Shown here: positions 32,494 to 40,755 of the stretch, one piece after another
How the letters are laid out: each line of letters begins with the position of its first letter
Position numbering within the stretch: the first letter of the stretch is position 1
Assembly (NCBI RefSeq): GCF_000284035.1
Contig: NC_016887.1
Span: 3,410,001-3,474,000 of the forward strand
DNA: 64,000 bases
Reading direction: 5' to 3'
Origin: Nocardia cyriacigeorgica GUH-2
Lineage (GTDB): Bacteria > Actinomycetota > Actinomycetes > Mycobacteriales > Mycobacteriaceae
Position numbers and translations under genes: made by a program
The notes under the pieces: generated by a model
Told to the model about the DNA's origin: nothing
Databases searched by the model: none
Seen by the model: only the letters and a program-made list of their open reading frames with translations

Positions 32494-33576
32494 TCATCGC
32501 CCGTGATGGGCCAATTCCCGGTCGACCGGGTCGTGGCCGCCGACTCCGGAGGTGAATTCGCGGTAGCGCCAGGTACCGCCGGCGTCCGCGGCCAGCGGAG
32601 GCGTCTGCCCACCGGCGCCGGCGCGGAATCCGTCCAGGAACTGGGTGACGGCGTCGGAGGAGCTGATCCTGGGTGTCCAGCCGAGCTCGACGCGGGCGCG
32701 GGTGGTGTCCATGACGGGCAGGTGCATCATCGCGTCGAACAGTCCCGGGGTGGCCGGGGCCAGGCGCAGATGCCAGGCTGCCGCGAGCGCGCCGCGCACC
32801 GCGCGCGGCGGGACCTCGACGGTGCGGGTGCGCAGGATGCGGGCGAGTTCGGCGCGGGCGAGCACCGGTTCGGCCGCGATATTGAACGGGCCGCGCGCGT
32901 CGGAGGCGACGGCCAGCGCGTAGGCAAGCCCCACATCGACGCTGTGCACGGCCTGCAACCGCATCCCGCGTGGATACGGCAGCACCGGCAGCAGCCCGGG
33001 CCGCAGCAGCGGGTTCGGCATCAGCGGTCCGAGGAACAGCCTGCGCTGCTCGCTGGCCGAGGCGTACTGGAAGGTGAAGGCGGGGCGCATTCGTACGACC
33101 CGGCAGTCGGGCTGCTGACGTTCGAAGGTATCCAGCAGCCGTTCCACATAAGCCTTTTCGAGCATGTACGCCGCACCGGGCCAGCCCTCGGTGGGCCAGG
33201 ATTCCGAGACCGGACGATCGTCGGTGCACGGCGAATACGCACCGACCGAGGAGGCGTAGACCAACGCCGGTACCCGCGCGGCCGCCACCGCCTCCAGCAC
33301 GCGTGCGGTGCCGCCGACATTGGCGCGCCAGGTGTCCAAGGGCCGGTGCGTCGGCTGGAACAGCCACGCCAAATGCACCACGACATCGGCGCCGCGGAAC
33401 AGTACGGTCAGATCGTCGTGGCGCACGTCGGCGGCGACCCACTCCACGCCCACCCGGTCATCGGTGGGCCTGCGGCGCGCCGCACCGACAATGGAGGTCA
33501 CCTCCGGTGTGCCCGCCAACGCGTCGATCACCGCGGTGCCCACGTTCCCCGTCGCCCCCATCACGACTACGCGCAT
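32494..33576 (-). CDS. NAD-dependent epimerase/dehydratase family protein
   Basis: A 360-residue extended SDR. The N-terminus MRVVVMGATGNVGTAVIDAL is the NAD-binding motif, VVVHLAWLFQPTH and YASSVGAYSPCTD follow, and the catalytic YMLEK tetrad Tyr-x3-Lys lies near residue 153. A C-terminal region adds about 100 residues. It may act on a nucleotide sugar or another small molecule. HldD, the epimerase that makes L,D-heptose, is a family relative, but nothing specific to HldD is seen. The start is ATG 33576 with GAGGAGG upstream. It flanks the heptose gene block on the same strand. Confidence 0.8.
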   Translation of the reverse strand: MRVVVMGATGNVGTAVIDALAGTPEVTSIVGAARRRPTDDRVGVEWVAADVRHDDLTVLFRGADVVVHLAWLFQPTHRPLDTWRANVGGTARVLEAVAAARVPALVYASSVGAYSPCTDDRPVSESWPTEGWPGAAYMLEKAYVERLLDTFERQQPDCRVVRMRPAFTFQYASASEQRRLFLGPLMPNPLLRPGLLPVLPYPRGMRLQAVHSVDVGLAYALAVASDARGPFNIAAEPVLARAELARILRTRTVEVPPRAVRGALAAAWHLRLAPATPGLFDAMMHLPVMDTTRARVELGWTPRISSSDAVTQFLDGFRAGAGGQTPPLAADAGGTWRYREFTSGVGGHDPVDRELAHHGR

Positions 33577-33607
33577 CGGTCCTCCTCGTGTCGACTGCCC
33601 TACCGGC

Positions 33608-33632
33608 ATACCCGCGTGCTCGACTGCCACAC
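33608..33632 (-). promoter_or_regulatory. possible SigF/SigB-type promoter of the epimerase gene
   Basis: On the minus strand GTGT and GGGTAT are separated by 15 bp, giving a leader of about 25 bases with a good ribosome-binding site. Confidence 0.4.
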
Positions 33633-33650
33633 AGCGGCCGGCGGGCCGGT

Positions 33651-34730
33651 TCAGCGGTCGCGAGCGACGCGGTCGCGGCGTTCCCGCTCGCGGAAGCCGT
33701 AGGTGGCGCGGCGGACGGTGGTGTCGTCTTCCAGACCGGAGCCGACCGCGCCCGCCACGGTGCCGAGCGCACTGGCCATCGCCGCGATGGTCAGGTAGTC
33801 GCCGAGATCGGCCGTGCGGCCGAGCACGCTACCCAGATAGTCCGGCGGGATGATCAACCCGACCGCGGCGCAGGTGAGCAGGAACAGCGTCGCGAAGAAC
33901 ACCACCGTGCCGACCGCGACAGTGGCGACCGTGCCGGCATTGCGCAAGGCGAGATCGGGTCCGTGCGCCATGCCGGTGGAGTCGGCGCGTTCCCAGAGGC
34001 CGTGTCCGGCGATGGTCCAGACGGTGAGCGCGGCGATCGCGGTGCCGACGACACCCGCCAGCCGCCACGGTCCGAGCGCGGTGGCCAATTGCCAGATGCT
34101 GGAATACAGCACGCCGAACGCGGTCCCGGCCAGCGATCCCGCCAGCGCTGAGGACAGGCCCAGGAACAGCTGCCACGGCCGGTTGGCTCGCACCATCCCG
34201 GCCAGCAGCCGCGGAATGCCGATGCGCCGAGGCGAGACGATCCGCGCCGTCGTGGGATCGGGGGTCTCGAGGCGGGCGCGGTGGAACGGGCGCGGCATCC
34301 GGAGTTCGCGGGTGGAGCCCCGGGGTCGTAACCCGTCGATCAGGCGCACGGAGAGTACTTGCAGCCGATGCCGCAGACGCCAGCCGCCGAGCGCGGGCAG
34401 CGAGATGAGCGCGACGTGGTGGCGTCGGTCCAGGCTGGCCAGCACGACGGCGTCGTCGGTGCGCAGCGGCAGATCGGTCAGGCACAGCGCGAGATCCCAG
34501 TCGGTGTGGGCGACGTGCTGGGCGGCCTTGTCGATGAGGTGGTCGTCGTCGGGGTGCATCGCTTCGAACGGGTCGTAGAAGATTTCGACCTTCCAGTCGA
34601 CGCTGTCGTCGCGCCGGGCGAGCAGGCCGGGCAGGCGTTCGCCGAGTTGGTGTGCCAGCCGGGCGGGCAGGTCCGGATCGGCGACCATGCCGACCGTCAC
34701 CGCAGGACGCTCGGCACCTTCGGAATTCAC
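33651..34730 (-). CDS. membrane protein with N-terminal cytoplasmic alpha/beta domain, in the heptose operon
   Basis: A 359-residue protein. Residues 1-150 form a soluble domain (AVTVGMVADPDLPARLAHQL, DWDLALCLTDLPLRTDDAVV, HVALISLPALGGWRLRHRLQ). Residues of about 180-330 hold four hydrophobic segments (LFLGLSSALAGSLAGTAFGV, LAGVVGTAIAALTVWTIAG, VATVAVGTVVFFATLFLLTC, YLTIAAMASALGTVAGAV). I recognise no family. Its GTG start overlaps the stop of the GT9 gene (GTGA), which ties it to the heptose locus. It may export, anchor or regulate the product. Confidence 0.65.
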   Translation of the reverse strand: MNSEGAERPAVTVGMVADPDLPARLAHQLGERLPGLLARRDDSVDWKVEIFYDPFEAMHPDDDHLIDKAAQHVAHTDWDLALCLTDLPLRTDDAVVLASLDRRHHVALISLPALGGWRLRHRLQVLSVRLIDGLRPRGSTRELRMPRPFHRARLETPDPTTARIVSPRRIGIPRLLAGMVRANRPWQLFLGLSSALAGSLAGTAFGVLYSSIWQLATALGPWRLAGVVGTAIAALTVWTIAGHGLWERADSTGMAHGPDLALRNAGTVATVAVGTVVFFATLFLLTCAAVGLIIPPDYLGSVLGRTADLGDYLTIAAMASALGTVAGAVGSGLEDDTTVRRATYGFRERERRDRVARDR

Positions 34731-35695
34731 GGTCGATCACCCACGCTCGAGGTGTCCGTCGCGGCGTGCGGCGACCAGGCCTGTGCGAGTTGGTCCTCGA
34801 CGGCTTCGATGACCTCGGCGGCGCCGATCTCGAGCAGCCCGGGATCGGGTGTGCTCGCATGCGGATCCCCGATCTGCCCCGCCCACAGGGCTCGGTGTTC
34901 GGGCCGCGGCGGTGGCCCCCACCAGCGCGGTGGGTTCGGCCCGAACAGGACCACCGACGGCGTGCCGAACGCGGTCGCCAGATGCGCCAGGCCGGTGTCG
35001 GCGCAGATGACCAGCCGCGCACCGGCGACCAGGGCAGCGGTCTCGGCCAAGGCCAGTTCGCCCGCCACCACCGTGCCGGCCCCGGCCGCGTCGGCGACCC
35101 GGGTGGCCAGCGTGCGCTCGCGGGCGTCGCCGGTGAGGAAGATCCGGTATCCGCGGCGATGCAGGTGCGCGGCGACGCGGGCGAATCGTTCGGCGGGCCA
35201 GCGTCGCGCGGCCGAACTGCCGCCCGGGTGGATGAGGACTCGCGCCGGATCAGGTGTCGTGGACGCGGGCGCCGGGAGGGACAGCCGTGTCGGATCGGCG
35301 GGAATTCCGGCCCTGTCGAGCAGCCCGCACCAGCGGGTGACCTCATGGGTGTCGGCGGGCCAATCCGGGCCAGGGAACTGCGGAAAATCACTGTGCCCGA
35401 ACGTGATCAGGCGGTCGGGTGCGGTGGCCGCGAGGTCGGCGATGCTGGCGGGTCCGCGGCCGTGCAGGTTCACCGCCAGCGCCGGTGGCGGCCCGGGCCA
35501 GCGCAGTGCGCCGAGACCCGGCACCGGGTGCAGGTCGTCGACGGTGCCCGTCAGTTCGACGATCGGGCGCAGCCACTCGGGGGCGGCCAGCACCAGCCGA
35601 TCATCGGGGCGGGCCCGGCGCAGGGCGCGCAGGGCGGGCACGGCGGTCAGCAGATCGCCGAGGCCGAGTGCGCGCAGCACGAGGATGACGCTCAC
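34727..35695 (-). CDS. GT9-family glycosyltransferase (heptosyltransferase-like)
   Basis: A 322-residue GT-B enzyme of the ADP-heptose:LPS heptosyltransferase family. The N-terminus ILVLRALGLGDLLTAVPALR is the GT9 signature, the nucleotide-sugar region reads VLIHPGGSSAARRWPAERFA, and CADTGLAHLATAFGTPSVVL with LFGPNPP forms the C-terminal active-site element. GT9 enzymes use ADP-heptose, and the genes to make it are next door. Start and stop overlap its neighbours by GTGA tetrads on both sides, so it is cotranslated with the PfkB kinase and the membrane protein. Confidence 0.88.
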   Translation of the reverse strand: MSVILVLRALGLGDLLTAVPALRALRRARPDDRLVLAAPEWLRPIVELTGTVDDLHPVPGLGALRWPGPPPALAVNLHGRGPASIADLAATAPDRLITFGHSDFPQFPGPDWPADTHEVTRWCGLLDRAGIPADPTRLSLPAPASTTPDPARVLIHPGGSSAARRWPAERFARVAAHLHRRGYRIFLTGDARERTLATRVADAAGAGTVVAGELALAETAALVAGARLVICADTGLAHLATAFGTPSVVLFGPNPPRWWGPPPRPEHRALWAGQIGDPHASTPDPGLLEIGAAEVIEAVEDQLAQAWSPHAATDTSSVGDRP

Positions 35696-36666
35696 CGGTT
35701 CGGGTCGCTCCCGGCGAGTTCGGGCGCGGGGATCTGCGAAGCGGGCTCGGCGAACGCGGTCGCGGCACCATCGGCGACGAAGGCCGACGCGGCGGCGACG
35801 GCGTGCCGCACGGCGTCCTCAGCGCTCGCGCCCGCACTCATGGCGATCGTGGCCGCGACCGCGAATCGGTCCCCCGCGCCGCACGTGTCGCGCGCCTGCT
35901 CCGAACCGGATTCCCCTACCGGGACGGGGATTCGCTCGGCCGGCCGGTCGGCGTAGCTCAACACTGCTCCGTCCGCGCCGAGGGTGATCGTGACCGCGCG
36001 CGCCGACCAGCGCCGCGCGAGTTCGCGGGCGCGCGCACCGAAGCCGGACGAATCCGGAACCAGCTGCTCGGCCTCCGGCCGGTTGGGCGTCACCAGATCG
36101 GCGCCCGGCACCGGCGGCGGACCTTTCGGATGGGGATCCCACACCAGCGGCGTTCGCCGCGAACGTTGCTCGAGCAGCGTCCGGATCTGTGGATGCGCGG
36201 CGGCTCCCCGTCCGTAGTCGGCGACGAGCACCGCCCGGGCATTCGCGAGCACCGACCGCACCTCCGCGCTCAATGGACCCGCGACAATTCGGCCGTGCCC
36301 GAAATCCAGCCGGGTGATCGGCGCGAACCCGGATTCGCCGCCCGCACAGGGCCCGACGGCGCGCACCCGTTCCTTGCACACCGTGCTGCCGGAGAAGGGC
36401 AGCTCGACCAGCTCGACCCGGTGCGAGAGCAGTGCACGCAACCGATGCCCGGATTCGTCGTCGGCGAACCCCGCCACCAGCACCACCTCGCCGGTGTCGT
36501 GGGCGGCCAGCGTGGCCGCCAAACCCGCACCACCGGGCCGATGCGCGATGGTGGTGACGTCCACGACGGGAACGGGCCCATCCGGGCTGCGGCGGTCGGC
36601 GCGGCCGTCGATATCGATATCGAGCAGCACGTCACCGACGATCACCAGCGGGCCGGCGCTGGTCAA
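35692..36666 (-). CDS. PfkB-family sugar kinase (HldA-like heptose-7-phosphate kinase)
   Basis: A 324-residue ribokinase-fold protein resembling the kinase half of HldE. It begins LVIVGDVLLDIDIDGRADRR, has AHRPGGAGLAATLAAHDTG, and keeps the intact active-site motif DTCGAGDRFAVAATIAMSAG with the catalytic Asp. The likely reaction is phosphorylation of D-glycero-D-manno-heptose 7-phosphate at C1. A second kinase, within HldE, is encoded about 8 kb away. The start is taken as TTG 36666: GGGAG lies seven bases upstream and TTGA overlaps the gmhA stop. GTG 36702 is the alternative. It lies between gmhA and a GT9 gene in a fully coupled operon. Confidence 0.8.
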   Translation of the reverse strand: MTSAGPLVIVGDVLLDIDIDGRADRRSPDGPVPVVDVTTIAHRPGGAGLAATLAAHDTGEVVLVAGFADDESGHRLRALLSHRVELVELPFSGSTVCKERVRAVGPCAGGESGFAPITRLDFGHGRIVAGPLSAEVRSVLANARAVLVADYGRGAAAHPQIRTLLEQRSRRTPLVWDPHPKGPPPVPGADLVTPNRPEAEQLVPDSSGFGARARELARRWSARAVTITLGADGAVLSYADRPAERIPVPVGESGSEQARDTCGAGDRFAVAATIAMSAGASAEDAVRHAVAAASAFVADGAATAFAEPASQIPAPELAGSDPNR

Positions 36667-37289
36667 CGGTCGACTCCCATCGCCGATTCCAGTGCGGCGC
36701 ACAGCGAATGAACCAGCACCAGGTGCATCTCTTGCACGACCGAGACCGAATCGGCGTCGACGGGGATGGCATCGTCGCAGAGCGCAGCCAGTGGATTGGG
36801 TGAGGGTCCGGTCAGCGCCCAGGTGGCCAGCCCGATCTCCTTGCCCGCCTTGGCCGCGGCCACGACATTGGCGCTGGAACCGCTGGTGGACAGGGCGAGC
36901 AACACATCGCCGGGCCGTCCGTGCGCGACCAGCTGCCGGGCGAACATCTCCTCCGGCCCGTAGTCGTTGCCGATCGCGGTCAGGCTCGAGGTTTCCGCGT
37001 GCAGGGCGATCGCCGACAACGGTCTGCGTTCGGCGCGGAATCGGCCGGTCAGCTCGGCGGTCAGATGCTGGGCCTCCGCTGCGCTACCGCCGTTGCCGCA
37101 GGCGAACAATCGCCCGCCGCGCTCGTAGACGCCGGCCAGCCGCACACCCCAGGTCAGGACCTGTTCGGTCGCGGGGCGAAGATTGCGGTGCAAGGCGCGC
37201 TCGAGGGCGTCGAAATGGGCGCGCACGTCGTCGGCCCGAGCTCGACGTCGCGGATCCGGCTCGTCTCGGCGGCTCTCGGCGCTACTCAC
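36663..37289 (-). CDS. gmhA: sedoheptulose-7-phosphate isomerase (GmhA)
   Basis: A 208-residue SIS-domain protein that makes D-glycero-D-manno-heptose 7-phosphate from sedoheptulose 7-phosphate, the first step of ADP-heptose synthesis. The signature GRLFACGNGGSAAEAQHLTA with ELTGRF, the phosphate loop LALSTSGSSANVVAAAKAGK and the late segment VSVVQEMHLVLVHSLC are those of GmhA, including Glu and His residues of the catalytic/metal site. Length is slightly above the usual ~195 because of a charged N-terminus. GTG 37289 is preceded by AAGGA and lies two bases after the gmhB stop. Confidence 0.9.
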   Translation of the reverse strand: MSSAESRRDEPDPRRRARADDVRAHFDALERALHRNLRPATEQVLTWGVRLAGVYERGGRLFACGNGGSAAEAQHLTAELTGRFRAERRPLSAIALHAETSSLTAIGNDYGPEEMFARQLVAHGRPGDVLLALSTSGSSANVVAAAKAGKEIGLATWALTGPSPNPLAALCDDAIPVDADSVSVVQEMHLVLVHSLCAALESAMGVDR

Positions 37290-37291
37290 GA

Positions 37292-37876
37292 CTATTCCTT
37301 CCCCATTCCCGGCGCATCGAGTGCGAGGGTGATCGCCCGGGCGAGGTCGGGCGCCACCGCGGCGACTCGCCGGGCATGTTCGGTCTCGGTCGCACGGGTG
37401 CGCGGTGTCGGAACCAGCACGGCCCTGGCGCCCGCCGCCAGCGCGGCCTCGATATCGGATCCGATATCGCCGATCACCACGCATCGAGACGGAGCCACCC
37501 CGAGTTCGGCCGCGGCGCCGAGGATCAAACCGGGTTCCGGTTTGCGGCACCGGCAGCCGTCGGCGCGACCGTGCGCGCAGATCTGCCAGGTGTCGAACGG
37601 GCCCAGGAGGGCTTCCACGCGCGCGTTGACCGCGGCGAGCTGGGCCAGGCTGATCCGGCCGGAAGCCACCCCGGACTGATTGGACACGATGCCGGTGCGC
37701 ACGCCCGCCCCGCGCACCCGGCGCAGTTGCGCACGCGCGCCCGGCAGCGGCTCGACCAGATCCGGGTCGGCGATGTATCCGGTATCGCGGATGAGGGTGT
37801 CGTCGCGGTCGAAGAGCAGCGCGGCCGGGCGCGACTCCGGTGCGGCGGGCCGGGAGGGTGACGAGCGGTGGTACAT
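37292..37876 (-). CDS. gmhB: D-glycero-D-manno-heptose-1,7-bisphosphate 7-phosphatase (GmhB)
   Basis: A 194-residue HAD phosphatase. The catalytic motif LLFDRDDTLIRDTGYI has Asp 23 and Asp 25, TGIVSNQSGVASG is the second HAD motif, and CAHGRADGCRCRKPEPGLIL is the Cys/His zinc-binding loop peculiar to the GmhB/HisB-N group. VVIGDIGSDIEAALAAGAR is the last motif. It removes the 7-phosphate from the heptose bisphosphate before nucleotide transfer. The ATG follows GGAGGGCAG. A GTTT-N15-GGGCAT element upstream could start a transcript for gmhB-gmhA-pfkB-GT9-membrane protein. Confidence 0.9.
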   Translation of the reverse strand: MYHRSSPSRPAAPESRPAALLFDRDDTLIRDTGYIADPDLVEPLPGARAQLRRVRGAGVRTGIVSNQSGVASGRISLAQLAAVNARVEALLGPFDTWQICAHGRADGCRCRKPEPGLILGAAAELGVAPSRCVVIGDIGSDIEAALAAGARAVLVPTPRTRATETEHARRVAAVAPDLARAITLALDAPGMGKE

Positions 37877-37929
37877 CTGCCCTCCTGGTCCGATCCCGGG
37901 TGCCGGCCCTCGACACCGTTGCTAGGGGC

Positions 37930-37954
37930 ATGCCCGGGTTCCTGCTCGTGAAAC
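37930..37954 (-). promoter_or_regulatory. possible SigF/SigB-type promoter of the gmhB operon
   Basis: On the minus strand GTTT and GGGCAT are 15 bp apart, one mismatch from GTTT-N15-GGGTAT, 54 bases before the gmhB start. An imperfect CCCGGG-bounded hairpin (37895-37938) overlaps it and could instead terminate the upstream GT9 transcript. Confidence 0.4.
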
Positions 37955-37977
37955 AGTGGCGCGGGTACGCCGTTGGA

Positions 37978-39042
37978 TCAGGGCACCGCGTTCATCCGGG
38001 CACGCTCCTGCACCGGCAAGACGGCCGGCAGCCGCGCCGAGGACGCGACGACGAGGGTGTCCACCGCCGCGACCACGGCCTCATCGCTGATGTGCTCCAG
38101 ACACGGGTGCCCCGGGATCGGGCAGTCCCTGGCGCGTGAGTCCGCGCAGGGCGCCGATTGATCACCGAGCACGATGCAGGGCACCTGATGCGGAGCCCAG
38201 CGCCGTGCGGGCACGACGGGCGCGAACAACGACACCACGGGCGTGCCGACGGCGGCTGCGAGGTGGGCGGCCGCGGTATTGGGTGCGACCACCACCCGGG
38301 CAGCACGCAGGACCGCGGCGAGCATCGGCAGGTCCGTCGCGCCGCCGAGGTCGACCGCGTCAGCGCCGGAGACCGTTGCGGTGAGCGCGGTTTCGTCCGG
38401 CCCACCGGTGACGAGCACCCGATAGCCGGCGCGCACCAGCGCCGCCACCATCGCGCGGTTGCGCTGCGCCGACATCCGCCGCGCCGGTACCGCCGCCCCC
38501 GGATGCACGACGACGTAACCGGGGTCGCCGGTGAGCGCCCGCACATCCGGCAGATCGGTCCGCACCGCCAGCGCGGAATCCGTCGACGGATAACCGGCCG
38601 CCGCGGCCAGCGACAACGCCCGAACCGGTTCGGGCACATCGTCGTCCACCGCGTGCCGCACATCCAGCAGCGAACCCGGGTAATCGGTGCTGATCGCGCA
38701 GATCCGCGCCACCCCCGCCATCCGCAACACCAAGGCCAGCGGCAGCGGCGACTGATGGAAGGAGGTGAAGATCAACGCCTCATCGATATGCCGGGTGGCG
38801 AGGGTGGCGACCAGGTCGTCGATGACGCGGGCGGTGACCGGTGGCCGGTCGAAGTCGACCCAGCCGGCGGCGAACTCGACCACCTCGTCGACGCCGGGCA
38901 GCAACTCGGCCGCCGCCCGGCCACGCGGTCCGGCCAGGAAGGTGAGCCGGTCCGCCCGCGCCGCGACCGCCCGGACCGCGGGTCCGGTCACCAGGACATC
39001 GCCGGCGCTGTCGAGCCGGGCTGCCAGCACATGGCCGCTCAC
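37978..39042 (-). CDS. GT9-family glycosyltransferase (heptosyltransferase-like)
   Basis: A 354-residue GT-B enzyme of the heptosyltransferase family, more diverged than the other two in the locus. It opens VLAARLDSAGDVLVTGPAVR, where other GT9 enzymes read RxGDxLLxxP. YVVVHPGAAVPARRMSAQRN is the donor region and VVAPNTAAAHLAAAVGTPVV the final element. A Cys-rich C-terminal part (CADSRARDCPIPGHPCLEHI) resembles that of RfaF/RfaQ-like proteins. Its GTG start overlaps the stop of the GT4 gene (GTGA). The predicted role is transfer of heptose to an envelope glycan. Confidence 0.85.
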   Translation of the reverse strand: MSGHVLAARLDSAGDVLVTGPAVRAVAARADRLTFLAGPRGRAAAELLPGVDEVVEFAAGWVDFDRPPVTARVIDDLVATLATRHIDEALIFTSFHQSPLPLALVLRMAGVARICAISTDYPGSLLDVRHAVDDDVPEPVRALSLAAAAGYPSTDSALAVRTDLPDVRALTGDPGYVVVHPGAAVPARRMSAQRNRAMVAALVRAGYRVLVTGGPDETALTATVSGADAVDLGGATDLPMLAAVLRAARVVVAPNTAAAHLAAAVGTPVVSLFAPVVPARRWAPHQVPCIVLGDQSAPCADSRARDCPIPGHPCLEHISDEAVVAAVDTLVVASSARLPAVLPVQERARMNAVP

Positions 39043-40019
39043 GCCGCCACCTCGTGCAGCAGCCGATCCCACTGGGCGGTGAACCGGTCGATCCCGAAAT
39101 TCGCCTGGGCCCAATGCCGGGCGGCCTTGCCCGCCAGGTCGGCGAAGCAGCGTTCGCGCACGAACATCCGGATCGCCTCGTCGAGCACCTCGGGATCGTT
39201 GGACACCACGCCCGCGTCGGCCGGGATCGACGCCGAGGCCTCGGTGGTGCCGAGCGCGACGATGGGCATGCCCAGATACATCGCCTCGATCACCGACAGC
39301 CCCAGCGAGGTCCAGCGCGGGATATGCACGAACACGCGCCGCCGGGCGAGTTCGCTGTGCAACTGCTCTTGGTCGTGATCGCCGGCGCCGCAGACCCGGT
39401 CGACCGGAGCATCGAGGGATTCGTGCAGGTCGTCGGTGTCGATGCCGTAGACGTCGATCGGCGCGGCCTGCGACAGCGGGGCGAGCAGGTCGGTTCCGGT
39501 GATCCGGCCGCGCCGCGCCGGCTCGTTGATGATGGTGGCGGCGCGTTCGAGTTCGCCGGTGTAGCGGTGTCCGGGGTCGATGACGCCGTGCGGGATCACC
39601 GTGGCCGGTGCGCGTCCGTTGTCCCACATGAGCCGGTTGAAGTCGGTCACGTGCACCAACGGGATGTCGTCGCGGTCGGCGAGCGGATGCCGGGTGAGAC
39701 ACGCGTGCCCGCGCGGGGTGTTGTGCTCGAGGTAGATCGCGGGCAGGTCGACGCCGGGCTCGGCGTGCAACCACTGCCGTACCAGATCCAGTTCCTCCGG
39801 TCGCTGGAGCACGACGACATCGATCTGTTCGCGGGTCAGGTCGGTGGGTGCGATCTCGCGGGCCGAATCCGGCCAGTCGCGTCCGCAGCGACCCAGCGCC
39901 CACTGCCCGCGATCGGGATCGGTGGGGATCAGATACTGCTGGCCGCCCTGCACGAACGAGGTCATCCACGAGCCGTGCACATGCCAGACCAGGACATTCA
40001 GCGATCTCGGCGCGCTCAT
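39039..40019 (-). CDS. GT4-type glycosyltransferase
   Basis: A 326-residue GT-B glycosyltransferase. The C-terminal half holds the donor-binding motif FVHIPRWTSLGLSVIEAMYL with MPIVALGTTEASASIP, where Glu contacts the sugar nucleotide. The N-terminal half starts SLNVLVWHVHGSWMTSFVQG and contains LPAIYLEHNTPRGHACLTRH. The start is ATG 40019, sharing its A with the TGA of the SDR gene (TGATG). It is coupled to the GT9 gene downstream. Its donor is unknown; retaining transfer is typical of GT4. Confidence 0.82.
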   Translation of the reverse strand: MSAPRSLNVLVWHVHGSWMTSFVQGGQQYLIPTDPDRGQWALGRCGRDWPDSAREIAPTDLTREQIDVVVLQRPEELDLVRQWLHAEPGVDLPAIYLEHNTPRGHACLTRHPLADRDDIPLVHVTDFNRLMWDNGRAPATVIPHGVIDPGHRYTGELERAATIINEPARRGRITGTDLLAPLSQAAPIDVYGIDTDDLHESLDAPVDRVCGAGDHDQEQLHSELARRRVFVHIPRWTSLGLSVIEAMYLGMPIVALGTTEASASIPADAGVVSNDPEVLDEAIRMFVRERCFADLAGKAARHWAQANFGIDRFTAQWDRLLHEVAA

Positions 40020-40723
40020 CACGGCCACGAGCTTTCCGTCGACGGGCACACCACCATTTCCCGGATCTCACAGCCCGGTGGCCGGGTCATCGCGAAGATC
40101 GCGGTGGCGGCGACGTCCTCGGGCTGGTTGAGCCGCACATCCGGCGGCGGCGCGTACTGGGCGGGTCGTCCGTCGAAGAACGCGGTGTGCATCCCGCCGG
40201 GCACGAGCAGGGTGACGCCCACCTCGCCGGCGGTTTCGGCGGCCAGCGCCCTGGTGAACCCCACCACTCCGAACTTGGACGCGCAGTAGGCGGTTGCGTC
40301 CGGCAGAGCTTTCAGCCCGAGGGTGGATGCGCAGGTCACCACGGTGCCGTGACTCGCGCGCAGGGCGGGCAGCGCGGCCCGGATGACGGCGGCGGTGCCG
40401 AGCAGGTTCACCCGGATCACCCGCTCCCAGTCCTCGGTGGCGACGTCGCCGAGGGCGCCGCAGGCGTCGATGCCCGCGGCGGTGAAGACCGCGTTCAGGC
40501 GGCCGTCGGCGCGGGCGATGAGTTGCTCGACGGCGCGCTGGGTGTCATCGGAGTACGCCAGATCCGCGTACTCCCAGGCCACGTCGGCCTCCGGTTTGTC
40601 GCGGTCGATGACCAGAGCGGTCCCGCCCTCGGCGGCTACCGCGTCGGCGACGGCGGCTCCGAGACCGGAGGCGCCGCCGGTGATCAGGACGTTGCCGAGT
40701 TCTGTGTGCGCTGATGCGTTCAC
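40019..40723 (-). CDS. short-chain dehydrogenase/reductase in the glycosyltransferase operon
   Basis: A 234-residue SDR. NVLITGGASGLGAAVADAVA is the nucleotide-binding motif, LNAVFTAAGIDACGALGD replaces the usual NNAG, TVVTCASTLGLKALPDATAY carries the Ser and Tyr, with CASKFG giving Tyr-x3-Lys. The start is GTG 40723, with AAGGG upstream; an upstream ATG at 40750 has no ribosome-binding site. It is coupled by TGATG to the GT4 gene. It may modify a sugar or a lipid carrier for this locus. Confidence 0.83.
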   Translation of the reverse strand: MNASAHTELGNVLITGGASGLGAAVADAVAAEGGTALVIDRDKPEADVAWEYADLAYSDDTQRAVEQLIARADGRLNAVFTAAGIDACGALGDVATEDWERVIRVNLLGTAAVIRAALPALRASHGTVVTCASTLGLKALPDATAYCASKFGVVGFTRALAAETAGEVGVTLLVPGGMHTAFFDGRPAQYAPPPDVRLNQPEDVAATAIFAMTRPPGCEIREMVVCPSTESSWP

Positions 40724-40755
40724 GCTGTATCCCTTCAGACGTCGGGTCATGGCTG

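Noticed and set aside
32494..33576. The epimerase as HldD, the missing ADP-heptose 6-epimerase
   Set aside because: It is an extended SDR, but nothing specific to HldD was recognised and it has its own promoter; a profile search would be needed to assign it.
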